Made by a program: the position numbers and the translations under genes. From Phycisphaerae bacterium (GTDB lineage: Bacteria; Planctomycetota; Phycisphaerae; SM23-33), in assembly GCA_030754715.1 (NCBI GenBank), contig JASLZV010000062.1, positions 1-8,448 of the forward strand: a DNA stretch of 8,448 nt, read 5' to 3'. The notes under the pieces are model-generated. The model ran no database searches. It saw only the letters and a program-made list of their open reading frames with translations, and was not told the origin of the DNA. Below are positions 1 through 6,064 of this stretch, in pieces. Position 1 is the stretch's first letter. Each line of letters opens with the position of its first letter.

Positions 1-23
1 TTGGCTAATATCCCGCGCCGCAT
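1..23 (-). CDS. Possible start of a leftward gene, cut by window edge
   Basis: On the minus strand an ATG at 23-21 opens a frame that stays open to the window edge, reading MRRGILA. An AGGAAG ribosome-binding-like sequence (plus-strand 31-36) lies 7 nt upstream, and a promoter-like pair lies further upstream at 92-120. The basic start followed by hydrophobic residues would fit a signal peptide, but seven codons cannot identify a product. The call rests only on the spacing of the ribosome site and the promoter-like sequence. It may equally be chance. Confidence 0.22.
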
Positions 24-91
24 CGCTCAACTTCCTGCTGCAGATTCCTCAGGTCGTCCCGCCCATCCTGCGAAATACTCTCCACCGCCCA

Positions 92-120
92 AACATACCC
101 TCGCCGCGCGGCAAGTTCAA
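92..120 (-). promoter_or_regulatory. Candidate leftward sigma-70-like promoter
   Basis: Read on the minus strand, TTGAAC (-35, plus-strand 115-120) and TATGTT (-10, 92-97) are separated by exactly 17 bp. Each box matches the consensus at 4 of 6 positions. It would direct transcription towards the possible gene start at 23, with a leader of roughly 60 nt. It would make this a divergent intergenic region with the sigma-factor promoter at 216-244. Confidence 0.25.
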
Positions 121-215
121 GACCATCCGACAGGGGAAAACTTCACCGACGAAACACCCTTGCCGCCTCAGCAACTCGCCGCGGCCAGCCCAAGGCCGGG
201 CGCCGGGGATTGGCC

Positions 216-244
216 GTCGCAAAACTCGCGCGATTCGCTATAAT
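216..244 (+). promoter_or_regulatory. Candidate promoter for the sigma-factor gene
   Basis: A perfect TATAAT lies at 239-244, about 43 bp before the GTG start at 287. The -35 position (GTCGCA at 216-221, 17-bp spacer) is poor, so the call depends mainly on the -10 box. I see no clear GGAAC-type ECF promoter, so autoregulation by the encoded sigma factor is not evident here. The rest of 1-286 holds no convincing plus-strand gene. Confidence 0.4.
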
Positions 245-286
245 TTCGCCTGGCCGGACCGCACCGGCGAAAGGACCATTCCTCCG

Positions 287-913
287 GTGAACCAGGACCA
301 CCAACACGCCGAACCCACCGACGAGGAATTGCTGCAACGCCATCTTGACGGCGACGACAAGGCGTTCGAGGCCCTGGTGCGACGCCACCAACAGGAGTTG
401 TTTCACTTCCTGGCGCGGTTCACCGGCGACGCGGCCCTGGCCGAAGACGTCTTCCAGGAAGCAATGCTGCAACTGCACGTCTCGGCGGCCGCCTTCGACC
501 CGGCCAGGCGGCTCAAGCCGTGGCTGTTCACCATCGCAGCCAACAAGGCCCGCGACCATCTGCGCAGCCGCCTGCGGCGATCCGCCGCCCCACTCGACGC
601 TGCCGTCGCAGGTAACGAGGACAACGCCAGTTACGCCGATCTTATGCCGGTCGATGTGCCCGGACCCGATGAATTAATGATGAACAACGAGACCCGCTCG
701 GCCGTACAGAATATTGTCAGCCGCCTGCCCGACAACCTCAGGCTGGTACTGATACTGTGCTATTTTCACGACCTCGCATACAAAGACATCGCCGAGATGC
801 TCCGCGTGCCGCTGGGAACGGTAAAGAGCCGCCTCCACGCAGCTGTGGGGCGATTCGCCAAACTGTGGAAGACGCAGGCCAAACAAAACCATGACCGAAC
901 ACGCAAAACGTGA
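287..913 (+). CDS. ECF-type RNA polymerase sigma factor (sigma-70 family)
   Basis: This 208-residue protein has the two-domain plan of an extracytoplasmic-function sigma factor, which binds core RNA polymerase and directs it to a small set of promoters. Sigma region 2 covers about residues 25-93: the core-binding stretch around DVFQEAMLQLH (54-64) and the DNA-melting part around KPWLFTIAANKARDHLR (77-93). A linker of about 45 residues follows. Sigma region 4 covers about 137-190, with the helix-turn-helix at YKDIAEMLRVPLGTVKSRLH (165-184). Length is normal for the family. The start is a GTG with AAAGGA at 270-275, 11 nt upstream. The next gene overlaps its end by 23 bp, which suggests coupled translation of sigma factor and regulator. 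Family assignment is firm; the target regulon is unknown. Confidence 0.93.
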   Translation: MNQDHQHAEPTDEELLQRHLDGDDKAFEALVRRHQQELFHFLARFTGDAALAEDVFQEAMLQLHVSAAAFDPARRLKPWLFTIAANKARDHLRSRLRRSAAPLDAAVAGNEDNASYADLMPVDVPGPDELMMNNETRSAVQNIVSRLPDNLRLVLILCYFHDLAYKDIAEMLRVPLGTVKSRLHAAVGRFAKLWKTQAKQNHDRTRKT

Positions 914-1910
914 CCAGGCCCTGTTGACCGATTATTTGTTGGGTCGATGCGACCGGGCTACCGGGCAAGCCATCGATAAAAGACTCGCCGAAGATCCTGA
1001 TTTCCGCGCCTTGCACAATGACCTGACTAATACGTTCTCGGCGCTGCGGCTTGTGGGCCAGCCGCAAGCCCCACCAGACCTGGCTGATCGGACAATGGCC
1101 AGGATCCATTCCGCCCGCAGAGTCGATGCGACCCGGGCGCGCCGGCAGTTGTCCGGCGCTGCCAGCCGGCCAACGTTCTCGCTGGGCGACCTCGGAGCGC
1201 TGGCCGCGGCGGCTGTACTAATCGCCTGCCTGTTTATCCCCTGGGCCCGCCAGGCTCGCCGATGCGCGCTGGCCGTGGAGTGTGCCTCCAATGTGGGGCA
1301 AATCGGCCAGGCTATGGGAAACTACGCCTTGGCCAACAACGGAATGCTCCCGGCTGAGCCTCGCCTCGGGGCTGCCTGGCTGGCTGGTCGCGGGCGCCGG
1401 GTGGCGAGCAACTCAGCAGGCCTGTTCCGCCTGATCCGCCAAGGCTATGCGCCGCCGGTGATCTTTCAGTGCCCCGCCGCGCCCCAGGCCGCCGGAGTCG
1501 CCTTCGCCGCCACGAGCGACATGCGCGACTTCCCAGCCGAAAAATTCATCAACTATTCCTACCAGCACGCGATCGGACCGAGACCGCTGTCCAACCGCAG
1601 CGCCGAGCTGGCCGACGTGGCGGAAAAGATGGCCATCCTGTCAGACAGCACGCCGCTGTTTAATGGCGGACTGTTCCGACCGGAGCATCTGAACCAACCC
1701 AGCAGCGACAACCACCAACAGCGTGGCCACAGCGTGCTGTATCTGGATTGGCACGTGCAATGGAAGCGGCGGCCCAACGTCGGCGTGGGCGGCGACAATA
1801 TCTACCTCGTCCAGGGCGTGGTGGACTACAAGGGCATCGAAACGCCCGTCAGCGACACCGACTCATTTATCCTGCCGGCCTGGTCCGGCGGCGCCGACGA
1901 ACAGAATTAG
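891..1910 (+). CDS. Membrane protein: anti-sigma-like N-terminus fused to pseudopilin/DUF1559-like domain
   Basis: The 339-residue product has three parts. Residues 1-75 form a charged, probably helical segment (LLTDYLLGR near 11-19, then RLAEDPDFRALHNDL) resembling the cytoplasmic part of anti-sigma factors; it lacks the zinc HxxxCxxC motif. One membrane segment lies at about 99-117. The outer part begins with CASNVGQIGQAMGNYALANN (131-150), which resembles the stretch after the hydrophobic helix of Planctomycetes type II pseudopilin-like proteins. It ends with a variant of their H-X9-DG signature: H275, ten residues, then D286-W287, followed by HVQW. There is no N-terminal prepilin cleavage site, so assembly into a pilus is unlikely. 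The 23-bp overlap with the sigma gene suggests it is the cognate membrane-bound regulator (inference). The ligand or signal is unknown. Confidence 0.75.
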   Translation: MTEHAKRDQALLTDYLLGRCDRATGQAIDKRLAEDPDFRALHNDLTNTFSALRLVGQPQAPPDLADRTMARIHSARRVDATRARRQLSGAASRPTFSLGDLGALAAAAVLIACLFIPWARQARRCALAVECASNVGQIGQAMGNYALANNGMLPAEPRLGAAWLAGRGRRVASNSAGLFRLIRQGYAPPVIFQCPAAPQAAGVAFAATSDMRDFPAEKFINYSYQHAIGPRPLSNRSAELADVAEKMAILSDSTPLFNGGLFRPEHLNQPSSDNHQQRGHSVLYLDWHVQWKRRPNVGVGGDNIYLVQGVVDYKGIETPVSDTDSFILPAWSGGADEQN

Positions 1911-1987
1911 CCCGGAACACCGGCGCCCTTGGTACAACAACTCCCAAACCGCACCCAGCCGTGCAATCAGCACGCTTGGCCGATACA

Positions 1988-3547
1988 ATGCCGATTATCA
2001 TGGATGATGGACGCTTTGACTTTTTCGACCCCGGCAAGTCGCGGGCCGCCCGGCTCCGGGGGGGCGAGGCCCCGAAGGCCATCGCATCTGGGCCTATGTC
2101 GGTCTCCGCGCTGGTGGCCCGCATCAAGGGCGCGCTGGCCGAGGCGCTGCCGAAGCGCATCACCGTGGTGGGCGAGATCAGCAATTTCACACTTCACTCC
2201 TCGGGTCACATGTACTTCAGACTCAAGGACCCCGGCGCCACCATAGACGCCACCATGTTCCGCTCCGACAACAGACGGTTGAAGTTCACCCCGGCCGACG
2301 GGATGGAGGTGGTGGCCAACGGGCAGGTCGACGTGTACGAAGTCCGCGGACAACTGCAAATCAACGTCCAGCACATGACCCCATGCGGGCAGGGGGCGAT
2401 GGAACTGGCCTTTCGCCAACTGTGCGAAAAACTCCGCGCCGAAGGCTTGTTCTCCCCGGAGGCAAAGAAGCCCATTCCCCGCTTCCCACGGGCCATCGGC
2501 CTGGTCACCAGCCCCACCGGGGCAGCCATCCGAGACATCCGGCGAACACTGCATCGCCGCTGGCCGGCCGCCAGGGTCCTCCTCGTCGCCGCGATGGTGC
2601 AGGGCGCCGAGGCGCCGCAGTCAGTCGCCCGGGCCCTGAACCTCCTGGATGCCAACGCCAAGACGTACGAAATCGACACGATCATCGTCGCACGCGGCGG
2701 GGGAAGCCTGGAGGACCTGTGGGCATTCAACACCGAAGAGGTAGCCAGGGCGATATTCGCAGCCGCAGTGCCCGTGATCTCCGGCGTGGGCCACGAAGTG
2801 GACGTCACCATCGCTGACATGGTAGCCGACGTCCGGGCGGCTACGCCCACGGCGGCGGCGGAACTGGCCGTTCCAAACGAAGCGGAGATCCGCCGGCACC
2901 TGGCGACCCTCGCCGGGCGAATGGCCCACCGCGCCGCCGAGCGGACGGCGGCGGCGGCGGCGGCCCTGGCGGGCATAGGGCGCAGCGCAACCTTCCGCGA
3001 CCCGACAGCCACCGTCCGCACACAGGCCCAGCGGATCGACGAACTGTCGCACCGCCTTAGGGCGAGCGCCCAAGACCAACTGGCCGAAGCACGCAGTCGC
3101 CTCCACGCGCCGACCAACCAACTGGCCGCCCAGCACCCCGCGCGACTGGCCCAGCAAGCCTACACAGCACTCCAGCATCTGCACCACCGCATGGCCTGGT
3201 CGCTGGGCAGACGAAGCAAACGCAGCGGCGACAGGCTGGTCGACCTGCGAGGGCGCCTGGCGGCCCGGTCGCCGGTCCACCAACTTGTCCTGGCCTGGCA
3301 GAAGATAGACGCCGCGTCCAGACAACTGGAGGCCATGAGTTATCGCGCGGTGCTCCATCGCGGTTTCAGCGTGACCCGCCGGGCCGGAGGGCAAATCCTC
3401 CGTTCGACTCGCCAGACGAAAGACGGCGATCGCATCCGGACCGAACTGGCTGACGGAAAGATCACCAGCATCGTGGGCAACACCGCACCGAAGGCCGCGC
3501 CAAACAGAAAACAACCCCCGCAGGCAGCGCCCGGACTCTTTGAATGA
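1988..3547 (+). CDS. xseA: Exodeoxyribonuclease VII large subunit
   Basis: XseA is the catalytic subunit of exonuclease VII, which degrades single-stranded DNA from both ends in repair and recombination. Using ATG 1988 gives 519 residues, longer than the 456 of E. coli. An N-terminal extension of about 36 residues precedes the OB-fold domain (about 37-132; VVGEISNF at 60-67, HMYFRLKD at 74-81). The catalytic domain holds the family blocks TSPTGAAIRDIRR (174-186), ARGGGSLEDLWAFN (235-248), SGVGHEVDVTIADMVADVRA (265-284) and TPTAAAEL (286-293). An alanine- and arginine-rich coiled-coil region follows, then a short conserved C-terminal block around YRAVLHRGFSVTR. ATG 2000 is equally possible; neither start has a good ribosome site. 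The frame is open upstream to 1748, but that part overlaps the previous gene and is not XseA-like. xseB follows after 28 nt. Confidence 0.95.
   Translation: MPIIMDDGRFDFFDPGKSRAARLRGGEAPKAIASGPMSVSALVARIKGALAEALPKRITVVGEISNFTLHSSGHMYFRLKDPGATIDATMFRSDNRRLKFTPADGMEVVANGQVDVYEVRGQLQINVQHMTPCGQGAMELAFRQLCEKLRAEGLFSPEAKKPIPRFPRAIGLVTSPTGAAIRDIRRTLHRRWPAARVLLVAAMVQGAEAPQSVARALNLLDANAKTYEIDTIIVARGGGSLEDLWAFNTEEVARAIFAAAVPVISGVGHEVDVTIADMVADVRAATPTAAAELAVPNEAEIRRHLATLAGRMAHRAAERTAAAAAALAGIGRSATFRDPTATVRTQAQRIDELSHRLRASAQDQLAEARSRLHAPTNQLAAQHPARLAQQAYTALQHLHHRMAWSLGRRSKRSGDRLVDLRGRLAARSPVHQLVLAWQKIDAASRQLEAMSYRAVLHRGFSVTRRAGGQILRSTRQTKDGDRIRTELADGKITSIVGNTAPKAAPNRKQPPQAAPGLFE
2946..2963 (+). repeat. 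(CGG)6 trinucleotide run inside xseA
   Basis: Six perfect CGG triplets lie in xseA and encode part of an alanine run in the coiled-coil region. In-frame gain or loss of a unit would change only the number of alanines. Confidence 0.8.
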
Positions 3548-3575
3548 CATCACCTATCAAAGGATAAAAATTGCG

Positions 3576-3839
3576 ATGGCAAAGGAAAAAAAGATAACGT
3601 TCGAACAGGCACTGGAACGCCTGGAAGAAATCGTCTCCCAGATTGAGGAAGGCAAGGTGCCGCTGGAAGAGTCGATCGAAAAATACGCCGAGGGCATCAA
3701 ACTCATCGGGCAGTGCCGCGGTATCCTCGACAAGGCGGAGAAAAAGATCCAACTACTAACCAAGGGCCAAGGGCAAACGCTCGAGCCCGCCGGCCAACTC
3801 ACCGGCCAGCTCACCGGCGAAGACGATAAAGAGGACTGA
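3576..3839 (+). CDS. xseB: Exodeoxyribonuclease VII small subunit
   Basis: XseB is the small helical subunit that binds the XseA coiled coil in several copies and is needed for activity. The 87-residue product matches the family well (80 residues in E. coli): ITFEQALERLEEIVSQIEEG opens the first helix, VPLEESIEKYAEGIKL the second, and CRGILDKAEKKIQLL closes the fold. I chose ATG 3576 because AAAGGA lies at 3559-3564, 11 nt upstream, and the conserved fold starts a few residues later. A TTG at 3540 would add 12 residues and overlap the end of xseA; that is less likely. It is probably cotranscribed with xseA. The tail is low-complexity and acidic and contains a duplicated GQLT unit. Confidence 0.94.
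   Translation: MAKEKKITFEQALERLEEIVSQIEEGKVPLEESIEKYAEGIKLIGQCRGILDKAEKKIQLLTKGQGQTLEPAGQLTGQLTGEDDKED
3792..3815 (+). repeat. 12-bp tandem duplication in the xseB tail
   Basis: GGCCAACTCACC at 3792-3803 is followed directly by GGCCAGCTCACC, with one mismatch in 12. It encodes GQLTGQLTG, beyond the conserved XseB fold, so it probably does not affect function. It looks like a small in-frame slippage event. Confidence 0.8.
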
Positions 3840-3872
3840 CCGCCCCCGCCACGCTGCGGCGGCCTTGAGGCG

Positions 3873-3901
3873 TTGCAATGCACGCGCGCGTGGGCGATAA
3901 T
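3873..3901 (+). promoter_or_regulatory. Candidate sigma-70 promoter for the lipoprotein-peptidase operon
   Basis: TTGCAA (3873-3878) and GATAAT (3896-3901) are separated by 17 bp. The -35 box matches the consensus at 4 of 6 positions and the -10 box at 5 of 6. A transcript would start near 3908, leaving a leader of about 50 nt before the lipoprotein ATG. This makes the two downstream genes a unit separate from xseAB. No terminator was seen between xseB and this promoter. Confidence 0.55.
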
Positions 3902-3957
3902 TAGGCACACGCGCATCGCACGGTTCGACAAGGCCGCTTTCCAAAGGAGCCACAGAC

Positions 3958-4317
3958 ATGAAACGTTGGGCAATCGCAGGAACAATGTCGCTGATAATGA
4001 TGGCGCTGGTCGGCTGCAAAAGAGACGTACCGGACGAGCCAACCGACTACGATAGAGAGATCGACGGTCCGCCAAGCGCAATCCAGGCGCCGGCGCCGAA
4101 CTATGACCTGATTGACGATCCGGTAAAGGTAGCCGAGCGGGCCAAAGCCGCCCGGGGCGCCAGGCCGCCGGCAAGACCCACCACAAAACCTCCAGCCACC
4201 AAACCCGCGGTCCCCAAAGCCAAGCCCGCCGCTGGCAAGGGCTCACCGGGTGGGGGCGATGCCCCAAAACCGGCAAAAGACAAAACCTCCAAGGATGCCG
4301 TTGGTAGTAGCCCATGA
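3958..4317 (+). CDS. Small lipoprotein with Pro/Ala/Lys-rich tail, function unknown
   Basis: The 119-residue product starts with a lipoprotein signal peptide: basic MKR, a hydrophobic core, and LVGC at 17-20 as a lipobox, with Cys20 as the predicted lipid-modified first residue. The residues after the cysteine are Lys and Arg rather than Asp, which in proteobacterial rules would not retain it in the inner membrane. Residues about 21-65 are acidic to mixed. From about residue 70 the chain is rich in Pro, Ala and Lys (KPPATKPAVPKAKPAAGKG) and is likely disordered, perhaps spanning envelope space or contacting polymers. The ribosome site AAAGGAG (3943-3949) is strong. Its stop overlaps the start of the M20 peptidase in an ATGA, implying translational coupling. 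I recognise no family. Confidence 0.8.
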   Translation: MKRWAIAGTMSLIMMALVGCKRDVPDEPTDYDREIDGPPSAIQAPAPNYDLIDDPVKVAERAKAARGARPPARPTTKPPATKPAVPKAKPAAGKGSPGGGDAPKPAKDKTSKDAVGSSP

Positions 4318-5696
4318 TCCCCAGCGGCCTCACCGAATACCTCCAGGCCCACCGCCAGGAGCACCTCGCCTCGCTGAAGGAGTTCCTGCGATTCCCCAGC
4401 GTCGCCAACGTGACCAGCCAGCCGGATCATTGCGAACAGTGCGCGCAGTGGCTGGGGCAGTATCTGCGTGACCTGGGAATGACCGTCCGTATCGTTCCCA
4501 CCGGCAATAAGCCCAACATTCTGGCCAAAGCCCGCGCAAGTGACAGCGCCCCCACTCTACTGATATACGGGCATTATGACGTTCAGCCGCCCGACCCGCT
4601 GGGGCAGTGGCAGTCCGATCCCTTCGAGCCGGAAGTTCGCGACGGATACCTTTATGCCCGCGGCGCCGACGACGACAAGGGCCAGTTCTTCACGCACCTG
4701 ATGGCTGCGGAGGCCTGGCAGCGGGCCGGCGGCGGGCTGCCGCTGAATCTCAAGGTCTTCGTCGAGGGTGAAGAGGAGATCGGCTCGCCGGACCTTGAGG
4801 CGTTCGTAGGCGCCCACGCCGACGAGTTGGCCGCCGACGCGGTGGTAATTTCCGACTCGTCCTTCTTCGCCGCGGGGGTTCCCAGCATCACCTACGCGCT
4901 GCGCGGCCTGGCGTGCGTGGAACTGTCGCTCACCGGCCCGGCTGCGGACGTCCACAGCGGCATACACGGCGGGGCGATGACCAACCCCATAAACGCGCTG
5001 GCTAAACTCATCGCCGGCATGCACGACGCTGCGGGGCGCGTGACGCTGCCGGGGTTTTACCACGACGTGGTGGAACTGTCGCCGCAGGAGCGCGACCAGT
5101 GGGCTAGCCTGCCCTTTGACGAAGCACAGTACGCCGCCTCGCTGGGCGTGGACCGCCTCGGCGGCGGAGAGGCGGCCTTGAGCGTCATGGAGCGGCGATG
5201 GAGCCGCCCCACCCTGGACTGCAACGGGATCGTCGGCGGCTATACCGAAAAGGGCACCAAAACCATCATCCCCAGCACCGCCGCGACGAAGATATCCATG
5301 CGCCTCGTGCCCCATCAGGACCCGGAGCGGGTCGCCGACGGGCTGCGAGAGTATCTCCGCCAAAACGTCCCACCGGGGGTCACGTGGACCCTGGATATGT
5401 CTGCCGGGGCGCGCCCGGTACTGTTGAACCACCACTCGCCGACAATACAGGCCGCTCGCGACGCGATGGCTGAGGCGTTCGACCGCAAAGTCGCCATGAT
5501 CCGATCCGGCGCCTCGGTGCCCGTTACCGAACTGTTCCAGCGCATACTCGCCCTGGAGCCCGCACTAATGGGCTTCGGCCTGCCTGACGACCGGCTGCAT
5601 TCACCTAACGAACGATTTGCCCTGGAACAACTGTGGGGTGGGTCGTTGGCGTCAGCCGCCTTCATGCAGAACCTGGCAACATCGCTCCAGGGATAA
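4314..5696 (+). CDS. M20-family metallopeptidase (dipeptidase)
   Basis: This is a 460-residue zinc peptidase of the M20 family, similar in plan to carnosinase-like dipeptidases, predicted to cleave short peptides. By comparison with that family the two-metal site is complete: H87 and D89 in GHYDVQPP, bridging D120 in GADDDKG, catalytic E154 and metal-binding E155 in EGEEEIGS, D181 in VISDS, and H429 in LHSPNE. H214 in DVHSGIHGG, in the inserted dimerisation (lid) domain, matches the residue that completes the active site of the partner subunit. No signal peptide is seen, so it should act in the cytoplasm. It starts inside the ATGA overlap with the lipoprotein gene. The exact substrate cannot be read from sequence. 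Length is normal and no key residue is missing. Confidence 0.93.
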   Translation: MIPSGLTEYLQAHRQEHLASLKEFLRFPSVANVTSQPDHCEQCAQWLGQYLRDLGMTVRIVPTGNKPNILAKARASDSAPTLLIYGHYDVQPPDPLGQWQSDPFEPEVRDGYLYARGADDDKGQFFTHLMAAEAWQRAGGGLPLNLKVFVEGEEEIGSPDLEAFVGAHADELAADAVVISDSSFFAAGVPSITYALRGLACVELSLTGPAADVHSGIHGGAMTNPINALAKLIAGMHDAAGRVTLPGFYHDVVELSPQERDQWASLPFDEAQYAASLGVDRLGGGEAALSVMERRWSRPTLDCNGIVGGYTEKGTKTIIPSTAATKISMRLVPHQDPERVADGLREYLRQNVPPGVTWTLDMSAGARPVLLNHHSPTIQAARDAMAEAFDRKVAMIRSGASVPVTELFQRILALEPALMGFGLPDDRLHSPNERFALEQLWGGSLASAAFMQNLATSLQG

Positions 5697-5887
5697 CCCG
5701 CAACACCCAGGGCGACTCACCTTGTCCATTGCCCCTGGCCGGAAACGGAACGTTCCGGGCGATCTGCCCGAGAAGATCGCGGAGGGAGATTGGATGATAC
5801 AGAGGCCGTCTCAAGCAAGGTCCCTTCGAGAAAATGAAGAATTTTCTTGATAAAACCGCAATATAGGGTAAGGTTTTGTTGGAGACT

Positions 5888-5910
5888 GGAAGGGCTATTC
5901 TAGCCCTTCC
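5888..5910 (+). terminator. Perfect 10-bp hairpin, possible terminator without T-tract
   Basis: GGAAGGGCTA (5888-5897) pairs perfectly with TAGCCCTTCC (5901-5910) around a 3-nt loop. It lies about 190 bp after the peptidase stop. No run of T follows on either strand, so it is not a classical intrinsic terminator. It could end or stabilise the upstream transcript, or be part of the structured leader of the next gene. The hairpin itself is clear; its role is inferred. Confidence 0.4.
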
Positions 5911-5915
5911 CTAGA

Positions 5916-5970
5916 GGCGCTCACCTCTTTGATGCTGTTTGCTCCAGGGCTGCTCACCTCTGGGTGTTTT
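5916..5970 (+). repeat. Imperfect direct repeat, about 33-bp period
   Basis: GCTCACCTCT occurs at 5919-5928 and 5952-5961. Similarity extends on both sides: each copy is preceded by GGC and followed by a G/T-rich stretch ending in TTTGCT (before 5942 and 5973). The two copies differ by a few substitutions and single-base gaps. Confidence 0.6.
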
Positions 5971-6064
5971 GCTGACGTTCGCACCGCTGGCGGTGTTGCC
6001 TGGCTGGTCTGGTGGGCAAAAGGTTCGCCCGTGCCTCAGGCGTGCGCAACAAGTGGAGCCTCTT

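Larger units (their letters stand above)
5697..6064 (+). other. Intergenic region with hairpins and a partial duplication
   Basis: No convincing gene lies here. It holds a palindrome CGGAACGTTCCG (5746-5757), a short frame of 18 codons with a good ribosome site (5794-5850), a perfect hairpin (5888-5910), a partial direct repeat (5916-5970), and small hairpins AGAGG/CCTCT (5913-5928), CACCG/CGGTG (5982-5995) and GGGC/GCCC (6014-6030). The first half would be the trailer of the peptidase operon and the second half the leader of the protease gene. I found no good promoter here. On the minus strand a frame of 71 codons (6126-5911) is open, but it has no gene-like support. Confidence 0.5.

Noticed and set aside
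5..145. Minus-strand open frame with protein-like composition near the left edge
   Set aside because: It is closed by stops at both ends and its only usable start is a GTG giving 26 residues; no ribosome site was seen.
1..243. Plus-strand open frame of 80 codons from a TTG
   Set aside because: Low-complexity Pro/Ala/Arg composition, no ribosome site visible, no family likeness, and it runs through the promoter at 216-244.
1748..1987. N-terminal extension of xseA by 80 codons
   Set aside because: It overlaps the coding end of the preceding gene in another frame, is Arg-rich and unlike XseA proteins.
3540..3575. TTG start for xseB overlapping the xseA stop
   Set aside because: The ATG at 3576 has a good ribosome site and fits the family N-terminus; the extra 12 residues have no support.
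5976..6000. Sigma-54 promoter (TGGC...TTGC) before the protease gene
   Set aside because: TGGC and TTGC are only 4 nt apart at 5988-5999; the family spacing of about 7 nt is not met.
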